NCBI GenBank assembly: GCA_902167985.1
Contig: CABHNZ010000012.1
Span: forward strand, 124,001-188,000
Origin: Shinella sp. UYSO24
Lineage (GTDB): Bacteria > Pseudomonadota > Alphaproteobacteria > Rhizobiales > Rhizobiaceae
Reading direction: 5' to 3'
Length of the DNA stretch: 64,000 nt
A program made the position numbers and the translations under genes. Shown one piece after another: positions 20,539 through 30,930 of the stretch (its first letter is position 1; every line of letters starts with the position of its first letter). Under the pieces are notes generated by a model, which was not told the origin of the DNA, ran no database searches, and saw only the letters and a program-made list of their open reading frames with translations.

Positions 20539-20708
20539 GTCGCTCCTTTGGGTGAAGGCGCCAAGTGTAAGGGGCTCTACCGGGAGGTGGACGCAGTGCG
20601 CGGCCGCGCGGCGCTGAAAGGTCGCGACAGGAACGCTCAATGTCCTGATTGCGCTTGTCCTTTCTCTGTCATATGCGAATGTCGGACGAGGACGAACGGG
20701 ATCGTTTC

Positions 20709-21959
20709 ATGCGCTATTCTGCCCTATCGATTTTGAAAGAGGCGTTTGCCGGCAACAGGCTGTGGAAGCCCGTCTGGCGCGAACCGCAGCCGAAGCCGCA
20801 TTATGACGTGATTATCGTCGGCGGTGGCGGGCATGGTCTTTCGACCGCCTATTATCTCGCCAAGGAATTCGGCATTACCAATGTCGCGGTGATCGAGAAG
20901 GGCTATATCGGCTCGGGCAATGTCGGGCGCAACACGACGATCATCCGCTCCAACTATCTGCTCGAAGGCAATAATCCGTTCTACGAGTTCTCGATGAAGC
21001 TCTGGGAAGGGCTGGAGCAGGACTTCAATTATAATGCGATGATCTCGCAGCGCGGTATCGTCAATCTCTTCCATTCGGACGGCCAGCGCGATCAGTATGC
21101 GCGGCGCGGCAATGGCATGCGTATCCATGGCGTCGATGCGGAACTGCTCGACCGCGAGCAGGTGCGTCGGATGATGCCCTATCTCAATTTCGATCACGCC
21201 CGTTTTCCGATCCTCGGCGGGCTCTACCAGAAGCGGGCGGGGACCGCCCGTCACGATGCGGTCGCCTGGGGTTATGCGCGCGGTGCCGACATGCGCGGTG
21301 TCGACCTGATCCAGCATTGCGAGGTGACGGGTATCCGGCGTGAGAATGGCGTCGTCACGGGCGTCGAGACGACCAAGGGCTTTATCGGCTGCAATAAGCT
21401 GGCGCTGGCGGCGGCCGGGCACACGACGACGGTCGGGCGGATGGCCGATCTGCAATTGCCGATCGAGACGCATGTGCTGCAGGCCTTCGTCTCGGAAGGG
21501 CTGAAGCCGGCCATCGACAATGTCATTACCTATGGGGCGGGACATTTTTACATATTGCAGTCCGACAAGGGCGGGCTCGTGTTCGGGGCCGATATCGACT
21601 ATTACTCGTCCTATGCCCAGCGCGGCAATCTGGCGACCGTCGAGCATACGATCGAGGAGGGCGTCGGCCTCATTCCCGGCCTGTCGCGGGCCAAGGTTCT
21701 GCGCGCCTGGGGCGGCGTCATGGACATGTCGATGGACGGGTCGCCGATCATCGACCGCACCTCGATCGATAATCTCTATCTCAACTGCGGCTGGTGCTAT
21801 GGCGGCTTCAAGGCAACGCCTGCCTCCGGTTTCTGCTTCGCGCATCTGATTGCGAAGAACGAGAGCCATCATGTGTCGCGGTTCATGCGGCTCGACCGGT
21901 TCGAGCGCGGCCATATGATCGACGAAGGGGGCAAGGGCCCCCAGCCGAACCTTCACTGA
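20709..21959 (+). CDS. soxB: sarcosine oxidase beta subunit
   Basis: SoxB carries the covalently bound flavin and the catalytic site that oxidises sarcosine (N-methylglycine) to glycine with formation of H2O2 and methylene-tetrahydrofolate. The 416-residue length is standard. The FAD-binding fold starts DVIIVGGGGHGLSTAYYLA, followed by GYIGSGNVGRNTTIIRSNYL, whose His/Arg-rich segment lies around the flavin site. It is the first gene of a soxBDAG operon and is divergent from the DUF2793 gene across a 170-base gap. Confidence 0.95.
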   Translation: MRYSALSILKEAFAGNRLWKPVWREPQPKPHYDVIIVGGGGHGLSTAYYLAKEFGITNVAVIEKGYIGSGNVGRNTTIIRSNYLLEGNNPFYEFSMKLWEGLEQDFNYNAMISQRGIVNLFHSDGQRDQYARRGNGMRIHGVDAELLDREQVRRMMPYLNFDHARFPILGGLYQKRAGTARHDAVAWGYARGADMRGVDLIQHCEVTGIRRENGVVTGVETTKGFIGCNKLALAAAGHTTTVGRMADLQLPIETHVLQAFVSEGLKPAIDNVITYGAGHFYILQSDKGGLVFGADIDYYSSYAQRGNLATVEHTIEEGVGLIPGLSRAKVLRAWGGVMDMSMDGSPIIDRTSIDNLYLNCGWCYGGFKATPASGFCFAHLIAKNESHHVSRFMRLDRFERGHMIDEGGKGPQPNLH

Positions 21960-21968
21960 GAGAGCGCC

Positions 21969-22250
21969 ATGGCAAGCCTGATCACCTGCCCGCATTGCGG
22001 CGTCAGACCGAAAGAAGAGTTTTCCATCCGTGGCGCTGCCGACCCGGTGCGGCCGTCGCCCGCTGCCAGGGATGAAGCGTGGCAGGCCTATGCCTATGTG
22101 CGCGACAACCCCAGAGGGCGCTATCAGGAATATTGGCACCATGCGGGCGGCTGCCGTCGTTGGCTGGTGGTCGATCGCGACAATGTCACCCACGAGGTGT
22201 TTGCCGTCACCGATGCGACGGAGTGGCGTAAGATCGGGAGCCATGCATGA
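21969..22250 (+). CDS. soxD: sarcosine oxidase delta subunit
   Basis: The 93-residue protein has the delta-subunit zinc site: CPHCGVR near the N-terminus with later His and Cys ligands (YWHHAGGCRRWLVVDRD). It stabilises the heterotetramer. The gene begins nine bases after soxB and its stop overlaps the soxA ATG. Confidence 0.95.
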   Translation: MASLITCPHCGVRPKEEFSIRGAADPVRPSPAARDEAWQAYAYVRDNPRGRYQEYWHHAGGCRRWLVVDRDNVTHEVFAVTDATEWRKIGSHA

Positions 22251-25204
22251 GCAGTTTTCGTCTCGATGCCGGCGGGCTGGTCAACCGCGGTGATGCGCTG
22301 ACATTTTCCTTCGATGGCCGGAATTATACCGGCTTTGCCGGCGATACGCTGGCTTCGGCGCTTCTCGCCAATGACCAGATGCTGGTCGGGCGCAGTTTCA
22401 AATATCATCGCCCGCGCGGCGTGGTGACGGCCGGTTCTGCCGAGCCGAATGCGCTGGTGACGGTCGGCACGGGTGCGCGTGCGGAACCGAACGCGCGGGC
22501 GACCGTCGTGGAATTGCATGCCGGTCTTTCGGCCGTCAGCCAGAACCGTTTTCCATCGCTGAAGCATGATTTCGGCGCGGTGAACGGGCTGTTGTCGCCG
22601 TTTCTCGGCGCGGGCTTCTACTACAAGACCTTCATGTGGCCAAAGCCCTTCTGGGAAAAGGTCTATGAGCCGCTGATCCGGCGCGCCGCCGGTCTCGGCA
22701 AGGTGACGCTTGCGGCTGATCCCGATCGCTACGAGAAAAGCTGGGCGCATTGCGACCTTCTCGTCGTCGGTGGCGGGCCATCCGGGCTGATGGCGGCGCT
22801 TGCCGCAGCACGCGCCGGTGCACGGGTGATCCTTGCGGACGAAGGCTTTCGCTTCGGCGGTTCGATGCTCTCGGAAACCGTCACGATCGGCGGTCTGCCG
22901 GCGCAAGATTTCGTCCGCCAGACGATCGAGGAGCTGGCGACACTTCCCAATGTGACGCTGATGCCGCGTACCACCGTGTTCGGCTGGTATGATGATATGG
23001 TCTTCGGCGCTGTCGAGCGGGTGCAGAAGCATGTTTCACAGCCTTCCGCCGATCTGCCGATGGAGCGGCTGTGGCGGATCGTTGCCAAGCGGGCGATCCT
23101 GTCTTCCGGTGCCGAGGAACGGCCGCTGGTCTTCGGCGGCAATGACAGGCCGGGCGTGATGACCGCCAATGCCGCCAGGACCTATCTCAATCGCTATGGC
23201 GTTGCCGTCGGCGGCCGGGTGGCCGTGTTTACCAATGGCGGCTCCGGTTATCGTACTGCCGCAGATCTCGCCGCACGCGGTATCGAGGTCACGGCAATCA
23301 TTGATGCGCGGCCGGGTGCTGAGGACGAGGTGCCCGATGGTGTGCGGGTGATCCGCAATGGTGCGATCATCGCCACCAAGGGATGCCACCGGCTGAGCGG
23401 TATCATCACCGCGCGCTCCGGCTTCGAGGAGGTGATCGCCTGTGACGCGCTTGCCATGTCCGGCGGCTGGTCGCCGATCGTGCATCTGATGTGCCAGCGG
23501 GGGGCAAAGCCGGTCTGGTCTGAGGAGGCGCAGGCCTTCATGGCGCCGGATGTGGGCGCAGGCTTTACCGCCGCCGGCAGTGCCGCCGGTATCGAGCGGC
23601 TCTCCGACTGCCTGCGGGATGGGGCAGCCAAGGGCTCGGCGGCCGCATCGGCGCTCGGCTTCAGCGCTTATGAAGTCAATACGCCTGATGTTGAGGGCGA
23701 ATACGATCCGTCCTTTGCGCCGCTCTGGTATGTGCCGGGCGCCCGTGACAAGGCTTTCGTCGATTTCCAGAACGACGTGGCGGTGAGTGATCTCGGGCTT
23801 TCGCAGCGCGAGGGTTTTTCGCATATCGAACATACCAAGCGCTATACGACCGCCGGCATGGCGACCGATCAGGGCAAGCTCGGCAATGTCGCGACGATCG
23901 GTATCGTCGCCGGCATGCGGGGTGTCTCGCCCGCCGAGATCGGCACGACGACTTTCAGGCCTTTCTATACGCCAGTTTCCTTCGGCGCTCTTGCCGGTGC
24001 CGAACGCGCCGAGCATTTGCGGCCGGTCAGAACCTCGCCTCTGCATGGATGGGCGAAGAAGAATGGTGCGACCTTTGTCGAGAGCGGGCTCTGGTATCGT
24101 TCCGCATGGTTTGCCCGTGAAGGCGAGACAGGCTGGCGCGAGAGTGTCGACCGCGAGGTGAGGGCGGTGCGCGAGGCTGTCGGGATCTGCGATGTCTCGA
24201 CGCTCGGCAAGATCGAGATTTTTGGTTCGGGGGCTGCGGAGTTCCTCAACCGGGTCTATTCGAACAGTTTTCTCAAGCTGCCGGTCGGCAAGGCGCGCTA
24301 TGGGCTGATGCTGCGCGAGGACGGCATGGTGTTCGATGACGGCACGACGAGCCGGCTTGCCGAAAACCACTATGTGATGACGACGACCACGGCCTATGCG
24401 GGCGAGGTGCTGGCACATATGGAATTTGCCGCCCAGACCTTCTGGCCGGATCTCGATGTGTGTTTCACCTCCTCTTCGGACCAATGGGCGCAGATGTCGA
24501 TCGCGGGGCCGAAGGCGCGCGATGTGCTGTCACGCATCGTCGAGGATGATATCTCGGCAGGCGCCTTGCCCTTCCTCGGCGCTCGCACGGTGGTGCTGAA
24601 GGGCGGGCTGCAGGCGCGGCTCTTCCGCATTTCCTTCTCCGGCGAGCTTGCCTTCGAACTGGCGGTGCCAGCCGGTTATGGCGAGAGCGTTGCCGATGCG
24701 CTGATGGATGCCGGCCGCGATGAGGGGATCACCCCCTATGGCGTGGAGGCGCTCAACGTGCTGCGCATCGAAAAAGGGTTCGTCACCCATAACGAACTCG
24801 ACGGGCGCACGACGGCCGATGATGTCGGGCTCGGGCGGATGATGGCGATGCAAAAGCCGGATTTCATCGGCAAGCGGCTTTCGACCCGCTTCGGCCTCAC
24901 CGCCGCCGACCGGCTGCAGCTGGTGGGCCTGAAGCCGGTCGAGGCCGACAAGGAGTTCAAGGCGGGGGCACATCTTCTCAAGGAGAACGCGACGCCTTCG
25001 ATGGCGAACGACCAGGGTTTTGTTTCTTCCGTCTGCTACTCCCCGACGCTTGGCCATTGTATCGGGCTGGCGATGCTGAAATCCGGCCGGGAACGGCTTG
25101 GCGAGCGTATCCATGTCTGGGACGGGCTGCGCGGCACGGATGTGGTGGCGGAAGTCTGCTCGCCCGTCTTCGTCGATCCCGATGCAACCCGGCTTCATTC
25201 CTGA
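22247..25204 (+). CDS. soxA: sarcosine oxidase alpha subunit
   Basis: The 985-residue alpha subunit has an N-terminal ferredoxin-like/NAD-binding module (YTGFAGDTLASALLAN, GRSFKYHRPRG), a dinucleotide fold (LLVVGGGPSGLMAALAAARA) and a C-terminal GcvT-like tetrahydrofolate-binding domain from about residue 600 (GICDVSTLGKIEIFG to the end). The folate domain accepts the one-carbon unit from the oxidised methyl group. At nearly 3 kb the gene has an unbroken frame, in contrast to other parts of the window. Confidence 0.96.
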   Translation: MSSFRLDAGGLVNRGDALTFSFDGRNYTGFAGDTLASALLANDQMLVGRSFKYHRPRGVVTAGSAEPNALVTVGTGARAEPNARATVVELHAGLSAVSQNRFPSLKHDFGAVNGLLSPFLGAGFYYKTFMWPKPFWEKVYEPLIRRAAGLGKVTLAADPDRYEKSWAHCDLLVVGGGPSGLMAALAAARAGARVILADEGFRFGGSMLSETVTIGGLPAQDFVRQTIEELATLPNVTLMPRTTVFGWYDDMVFGAVERVQKHVSQPSADLPMERLWRIVAKRAILSSGAEERPLVFGGNDRPGVMTANAARTYLNRYGVAVGGRVAVFTNGGSGYRTAADLAARGIEVTAIIDARPGAEDEVPDGVRVIRNGAIIATKGCHRLSGIITARSGFEEVIACDALAMSGGWSPIVHLMCQRGAKPVWSEEAQAFMAPDVGAGFTAAGSAAGIERLSDCLRDGAAKGSAAASALGFSAYEVNTPDVEGEYDPSFAPLWYVPGARDKAFVDFQNDVAVSDLGLSQREGFSHIEHTKRYTTAGMATDQGKLGNVATIGIVAGMRGVSPAEIGTTTFRPFYTPVSFGALAGAERAEHLRPVRTSPLHGWAKKNGATFVESGLWYRSAWFAREGETGWRESVDREVRAVREAVGICDVSTLGKIEIFGSGAAEFLNRVYSNSFLKLPVGKARYGLMLREDGMVFDDGTTSRLAENHYVMTTTTAYAGEVLAHMEFAAQTFWPDLDVCFTSSSDQWAQMSIAGPKARDVLSRIVEDDISAGALPFLGARTVVLKGGLQARLFRISFSGELAFELAVPAGYGESVADALMDAGRDEGITPYGVEALNVLRIEKGFVTHNELDGRTTADDVGLGRMMAMQKPDFIGKRLSTRFGLTAADRLQLVGLKPVEADKEFKAGAHLLKENATPSMANDQGFVSSVCYSPTLGHCIGLAMLKSGRERLGERIHVWDGLRGTDVVAEVCSPVFVDPDATRLHS

Positions 25205-25214
25205 GGAACACCCG

Positions 25215-25763
25215 ATGGCACTCAATCTCGTTCACCGGCATGTTCTGGAAGATCATCTCTCCGGCTTCGAAACCGGGATCAATCCGAACCATCTCTCCGT
25301 CGTCAGGCGGCCGGTGATCTTTTCCGTGCTGGCGCTATCGGGCCGGGAAGGGGACGTGGAGGCGGCGCTTGGTGCTGTCGCTGGCTTTTCCGTGCGCCGC
25401 TGCGGCCCCGGCGAGTGGCTGGTGGTGTCCGAAGCGATAGGGCCTGAAGCGGCCGCCGGAGCGCTTGCCGGCATAGATGGTGCGGCCGTTGCCGATCAGA
25501 GCGACGGCAAGGTGCTGATGGCGCTGATTGGGCCGAGCGTGCGCAAGATCCTGTCGAAATGCGTCGCGATCGACCTGCATCGCGATGTGTTCAGTGAAGG
25601 GCAATCCGCCAACATGCTGTGCTGTCAGGTGGCGGCCAATGTGATACGCGTCGGCGACGACCGGTTCGAGATCATTCTGCCGAGGTCCTATGCCGGGTTC
25701 CTGTTCGACACCGTCATGGAGATGGGGCGGGAATATGCGCTCACGGCGGGGTTTCGGCCGTAA
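25215..25763 (+). CDS. soxG: sarcosine oxidase gamma subunit
   Basis: The 182-residue protein fits SoxG, which packs against the folate domain of the alpha subunit. Visible family features are WLVVSEAI, KVLMALIGPSVRKILSK and the RDRF-type ending FEIILPRSYAGFLFDTVMEM. It follows soxA by ten bases and completes the soxBDAG operon. No glyA or purU gene follows in the window. Confidence 0.9.
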   Translation: MALNLVHRHVLEDHLSGFETGINPNHLSVVRRPVIFSVLALSGREGDVEAALGAVAGFSVRRCGPGEWLVVSEAIGPEAAAGALAGIDGAAVADQSDGKVLMALIGPSVRKILSKCVAIDLHRDVFSEGQSANMLCCQVAANVIRVGDDRFEIILPRSYAGFLFDTVMEMGREYALTAGFRP

Positions 25764-25787
25764 GGCGGTATCTAAGAGTGCCGCAGC

Positions 25788-25901
25788 TCAGAACCATTTG
25801 CCGGAATTGCGCTTCGGGTCGGTGATGTAGACGACGAAGATGCCGATCAAGAGAGCGATGACCGGGGTTCCGAAAAACGCATAGATTTCAAACCAGGTCA
25901 T
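25788..25901 (-). CDS. 37-residue membrane miniprotein
   Basis: Reading the minus strand from ATG 25901 gives a 37-residue peptide, MTWFEIYAFFGTPVIALLIG followed by IFVVYITDPKRNSGKWF. It is one transmembrane helix with a short basic C-terminus. GGAGG lies five bases before the ATG, a strong ribosome site. It follows a second small membrane-protein gene by 46 bases and is convergent with soxG. The function is unknown. Confidence 0.6.
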   Translation of the reverse strand: MTWFEIYAFFGTPVIALLIGIFVVYITDPKRNSGKWF

Positions 25902-25947
25902 GTGAGCCTCCGCAGAGTAAATCTCGCCACGAAATGTAGTAGTAGGC

Positions 25948-26127
25948 CTATGGCAAAGCAAGCTGTGCTTGCGGCGCGATGGCCCATATGGTGATCGGCT
26001 GCCCGTTACTCACCTGAAACAGAATGGCCAGCGACGGTGCCACCACGCCGGTGACGATCACGCCGGATGCCAGCGCGTTCAGCCAGTTGGCCGTAAGCTT
26101 GGTTCTTTCATTCTGAATTATTGTCAT
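25948..26127 (-). CDS. 59-residue membrane miniprotein
   Basis: Minus-strand ATG 26127 opens a 59-residue frame starting MTIIQNERTKLTANWLNALA. One hydrophobic segment follows (SGVIVTGVVAPSLAILFQVS), then the tail NGQPITIWAIAPQAQLALP. The hydrophilic N-terminus and single helix suggest an inner-membrane small protein. It probably forms a two-gene unit with the 37-codon gene downstream. I do not recognise the family. Confidence 0.55.
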   Translation of the reverse strand: MTIIQNERTKLTANWLNALASGVIVTGVVAPSLAILFQVSNGQPITIWAIAPQAQLALP

Positions 26128-26477
26128 GATTCGACGCTATCGGCAAAATTTCTCGGTTGCAAGGATGCTGCTTTGCAGCCGGTGCGCGATGATTGTCTGT
26201 TGATGCCCGGTATTCCAAGGTCAAACCAAATCCGACGTCAGTAAAGCGCGATACGAATCCTGCTCGTATTCGGGCATCGGGTGGCGCAAATCTGTAAATC
26301 GTGAGCAAATTTGCGCCATCACGGGCAATTGCTCCGGGAATTTCCACTGCCTCTTTATTTTGCACTTCACATTCCGGATGAAACCATTATGAAAATCGGA
26401 ATAGGCCCATGCGAAAAATGGGACAGACAATACAAGAGATGCAGCCGCAGCGACGGACTGTATCCAGGGGAAAGCAG
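26128..26477. other. intergenic region upstream of livH
   Basis: This 350-base AT-richer stretch separates the divergent small membrane gene and the liv operon. Short ORFs on both strands lack any family sign or good ribosome site. It probably holds the liv promoter, but I can point to no specific motif. Confidence 0.4.
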
Positions 26478-27380
<903 letters not shown>

Positions 27381-27381
27381 C

Positions 27382-28768
27382 ATGTCCCCAGTATCGCAAA
27401 AAGGCGAAACCTCCCTGATGGCAAAGGCAATCAGGGAAGGGGTCTTCGCGGCTATCATCTCCTTCTTCATGTTCCTGCTCTATGTCGGCGTCGAGACATA
27501 TCAGGATATCAACAACGCACTCGTCTGGCGCATGCGCTGGGGCCTGTTGTTCATCTTCGTGGCGATCGCCGCGATCGGCCGGTTCCTGACCGTCGGCTTC
27601 ATCAAGCCGCATCTGGACGCGCGCAAGCTGAACAACGCCAAGAGCGGCATTCTCGAGATCTCGAGCGAGAAGAGCTTCTTCCATAAGCATTTTCTCAAGA
27701 TCGCGCTGGTCTTCCTGCTGGTCTATCCGTTCCTGATGATGGCGATCGTCGGCAAGCAGGGCTCGCTGAAATATGTCGACAATTTCGGCATCCAGATCCT
27801 CATCTATGTGATGCTCGCCTGGGGTCTCAACATCGTCGTCGGCCTCGCGGGTCTGCTCGATCTGGGTTACGTCGCCTTCTATGCGGTCGGCGCCTATTCC
27901 TACGCACTGCTCTCCACCCATTTCGGCCTGTCCTTCTGGATACTTCTGCCGCTTTCGGGGATTTTCGCTGCACTCTGGGGCATCATTCTCGGCTTCCCCG
28001 TGTTGCGCCTGAGGGGCGACTATCTGGCGATCGTCACGCTCGCCTTCGGTGAGATCATCCGCCTCGTGCTGATCAACTGGACGGATGTGACGAAGGGAAC
28101 CTTTGGTGTTTCCGGTATCGCCAAGGCTTCCGTCTTCGGCATCTGGTCTTTCGACATCGGTGCGCCGAACAATTTCGCCAAGCTTTCGGCCTTGCGACCT
28201 CCTCGGTCTATTACAAGGTCTTCCTTTTCTACGTCATCCTGGCGCTTTGCCTGCTGACGGCCTATGTGACGATCCGCCTGCGCCGCATGCCGATCGGCCG
28301 CGCATGGGAAGCACTTCGCGAGGACGAGATCGCCTGCCGGTCGCTGGGCATCAACACGGTGGCGACCAAGCTCACGGCCTTTGCAACGGGTGCGATGTTC
28401 GGTGGCTTTGCCGGTTCGTTCTTCGCTGCGCGCCAGGGCTTCGTTTCGCCGGAGAGCTTCGTCTTCCTGGAATCTGCCGTCATCCTCGCGATCGTCGTTC
28501 TCGGCGGCATGGGTTCGCTCACCGGTATCGCGATCGCTGCGGTCGTGATGATCGGCGGCACCGAAGTGCTGCGCGACATGGACTTCCTGAAAGTGGTCTT
28601 CGGGCCGGACTTCACGCCGGAACTCTACCGCATGCTGCTCTTCGGTCTGGCCATGGTCATCGTCATGCTGTTCAAGCCGCGCGGTTTCGTCGGCGCACGC
28701 GAGCCGACCGCCTTCCTGAAGGAGCGCAAGGCGGTTTCCGGTAGCTTCACCAAGGAGGGCCATGCTGA
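27382..28768 (+). CDS. livM: branched-chain amino-acid ABC transporter permease LivM (two frameshifts)
   Basis: LivM is the second permease subunit. It has the extended N-terminus seen in proteobacterial LivM, then the core [20 protein letters not shown] and [20 protein letters not shown]. The coupling loop [14 protein letters not shown] is in the second frame. A T run near 28196 is one base short; restoring it gives [17 protein letters not shown] second shift near 28759 is likely: one extra G gives the ending TKEGPC and a stop at 28766-28768 overlapping livG. Without it the frame would run on wrongly into livG. Confidence 0.9.
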
Positions 28769-29628
28769 TGGCTCCGGAAACGACTGCAATGAAGGATACG
28801 ATCCTCAAGGTCGAGCATCTGTCGATGAAGTTCGGCGGCCTGATGGCCATCAACGACTTCTCGTTCGAAGCCAGACGCGGCGAAATCACCGCGCTGATCG
28901 GCCCGAACGGTGCCGGCAAGACCACCGTCTTCAACTGCATCACCGGCTTCTACAAGCCGACGATGGGAATGATCACGCTCAATCGCAAGGGCGGCAAGAC
29001 GCTGCTTCTCGAACGCCTCAAGGATTTCGAGATCAACAAGAAGGCTGGCGTGGCGCGCACTTTCCAGAATATCCGGCTGTTTTCCGGCCTGACGGTTCTG
29101 GAGAACCTGCTGGTTGCCCAGCACAATGCCCTGATGAAGTCGTCCGGCTACACGATCCTCGGCCTGCTCGGCTCGCCCACCTACAAGCGTGCGGTGACGG
29201 CGTCGGTCGACAAGGCGCGCTACTGGCTGGAAAAGGCGGATCTTCTCGATCGTGCCGACGACCCGGCCGGCGATCTTTCCTACGGCGCCCAGCGCCGTCT
29301 GGAAATCGCCCGCGCCATGTGCACGGGGCCGGAGCTGCTGTGCCTCGATGAGCCGGCCGCCGGTCTCAACCCGAAGGAATCGCTGACGCTCAACACGTTG
29401 CTGCGCAGTATCCGTGACGAAGGCACATCGCTGCTCCTGATCGAGCATGACATGTCCGTCGTGATGGAAATTTCCGACCACGTCGTGGTTCTGGAATATG
29501 GCCAGAAGATTTCCGATGGCACGCCGGAGCATGTGAAGACCGATCCGAAGGTCATCGCTGCCTATCTCGGCGTCGAGGATGATGAAGTTGATGAAATCGA
29601 AGAACAGCTTGACGGAGGGGCGGTGTGA
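28762..29628 (+). CDS. livG: branched-chain amino-acid ABC transporter ATPase LivG
   Basis: LivG is one of the two ATP-hydrolysing subunits on the cytoplasmic face. It shows Walker A GPNGAGKT, the signature LSYGAQRRLEIARAM, Walker B LLCLDEPAAG and the switch His in LLIEHDMSV. The 288-residue frame includes a short leader; starts at 28768 or 28789 are also possible. The start overlaps the proposed livM stop and the stop overlaps livF, so coupling is tight. Confidence 0.95.
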   Translation: MLMAPETTAMKDTILKVEHLSMKFGGLMAINDFSFEARRGEITALIGPNGAGKTTVFNCITGFYKPTMGMITLNRKGGKTLLLERLKDFEINKKAGVARTFQNIRLFSGLTVLENLLVAQHNALMKSSGYTILGLLGSPTYKRAVTASVDKARYWLEKADLLDRADDPAGDLSYGAQRRLEIARAMCTGPELLCLDEPAAGLNPKESLTLNTLLRSIRDEGTSLLLIEHDMSVVMEISDHVVVLEYGQKISDGTPEHVKTDPKVIAAYLGVEDDEVDEIEEQLDGGAV

Positions 29629-30356
29629 TGGCCGGTGAGCCCCTTCTCAAAGTCCAGGGTGTCGAAACCTACTATGGCAATATCCGGGCGCTTTCGGGTG
29701 TCGATGTCGAGGTCCACAAGGGCGAGATCGTCAGCCTGATCGGCGCCAACGGCGCCGGCAAGTCGACGCTGATGATGACGATCTGCGGCAGCCCGCAGGC
29801 GCGTGCCGGTCAGGTGATCTTCGATGGCGAGGACATCACCAAGCTGCCGACGCATCTGATTGCGCGCAAGCGGATCGCCCAGTCCCCGGAAGGGCGGCGC
29901 ATCTTTCCGCGCATGACGGTGTTCGAGAACCTGCAGATGGGTGCCAATCTCGACAACCTGAAATATTTCAAGGAAGACGTGGAGAAGATCTTCGTGATGT
30001 TCCCGCGCCTGAAGGAGCGCCAGAGCCAGCGTGGCGGCACATTGTCGGGCGGCGAGCAGCAGATGCTGTCGATCGGGCGTGCGCTCATGGCGCGGCCGAA
30101 GCTGCTTCTCCTCGACGAGCCGTCGCTCGGTCTTGCACCACTGATCGTCAAGGGCATTTTCGAGGCGATCAAGAAGCTCAACAAGGAAGAGGGGCTCACC
30201 GTCTTCCTCGTCGAACAGAACGCCTTTGCGGCGCTGAAACTCTCCGATCGCGCCTATGTGATGGTCAATGGCAAAGTCACCATGTCGGGTTCCGGCAAGG
30301 AATTGCTGACCAATCCGGAGGTTCGCGCGGCCTATCTCGAGGGGGGACGGCATTGA
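29628..30356 (+). CDS. livF: branched-chain amino-acid ABC transporter ATPase LivF
   Basis: LivF is the second ATPase subunit. Walker A is GANGAGKS, the signature LSGGEQQMLSIGRAL, Walker B LLLLDEPSLG and the switch His position is VFLVEQNA, as usual for LivF where Gln replaces His. ATG 29628 is preferred to GTG 29625; both follow GGAGGGG. The product has 242 residues. Confidence 0.95.
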   Translation: MAGEPLLKVQGVETYYGNIRALSGVDVEVHKGEIVSLIGANGAGKSTLMMTICGSPQARAGQVIFDGEDITKLPTHLIARKRIAQSPEGRRIFPRMTVFENLQMGANLDNLKYFKEDVEKIFVMFPRLKERQSQRGGTLSGGEQQMLSIGRALMARPKLLLLDEPSLGLAPLIVKGIFEAIKKLNKEEGLTVFLVEQNAFAALKLSDRAYVMVNGKVTMSGSGKELLTNPEVRAAYLEGGRH

Positions 30357-30434
30357 GCGGTTTGTCGACCCGACAGAAGGTTCCCGCAGGCATCGTCGCC
30401 GGCGGTTCGCGCAGCAAGAGCAGGAGCGCCTGAG

Positions 30435-30788
30435 ATGCAGGGATTGTTCTTCGAAACCGATGAAGGCGTGCACATGGCGTTGCGCGTCGTGGTCTTCCTT
30501 ATCGGCCTGTGGACCGCGTGGCGGTCCGGCAAGGCGGCAGCGGAAGGCTGGGCGGAATATCCGACCGTCATCGCCTATACGGTCCTTCTGGCCGTCGGCA
30601 TGAGCTTCCTTCACTATGCGCTGTTCCAGGGGCCGTTTCTTAGCCTTTTCTACTATCCGATCGATTTCATTACGCTTCTCATCTTCTCGACGGCGGGCTT
30701 CCGGGTGCGTCGTACGCGGCAGATGGTGCAGAATTATTATTGGCTCTACGAGCAGGCCTCGCCCTTTTCGTGGAAGAACAAACATTGA
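30435..30788 (+). CDS. DUF6867-like membrane protein linked to the liv operon
   Basis: The 117-residue protein has three hydrophobic helices (ALRVVVFLIGLWTAW, VIAYTVLLAVGMSFLHYALF, LFYYPIDFITLLIFSTAGF) and a cytoplasmic tail ending QASPFSWKNKH. It resembles the DUF6867 family of small membrane proteins, which I recall lying between livF and livJ in rhizobia. The 78-base gap from livF and AGGAGCGCCTGAG before ATG support co-expression. A role as an accessory subunit of the Liv transporter is inference. Confidence 0.7.
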   Translation: MQGLFFETDEGVHMALRVVVFLIGLWTAWRSGKAAAEGWAEYPTVIAYTVLLAVGMSFLHYALFQGPFLSLFYYPIDFITLLIFSTAGFRVRRTRQMVQNYYWLYEQASPFSWKNKH

Positions 30789-30795
30789 CACTTGT

Positions 30796-30817
30796 GGCAA
30801 TCTGCAATCAGATTGCC
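30796..30817. repeat. perfect inverted repeat upstream of livJ
   Basis: GGCAATCTG and CAGATTGCC surround a CAAT loop. It starts eight bases after the previous stop and lies 114 bases before livJ. With no T-run it could be a weak terminator or a regulator site for livJ. Confidence 0.45.
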
Positions 30818-30930
30818 CTCAATAAAGCATAGGTTTTCAAGCCTAGAGTGGAACAGCTTTCCGGCGCAGTGGTGGTGGGTATTGCGTACGGTCCCAACAA
30901 TCGGCTCACCTTAGAACTGGGAGTATATCT

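Noticed and set aside
20724..24484. Long minus-strand ORFs opposite soxB and soxA
   Set aside because: These antisense frames arise from codon bias; the sox genes are complete and conserved on the plus strand.
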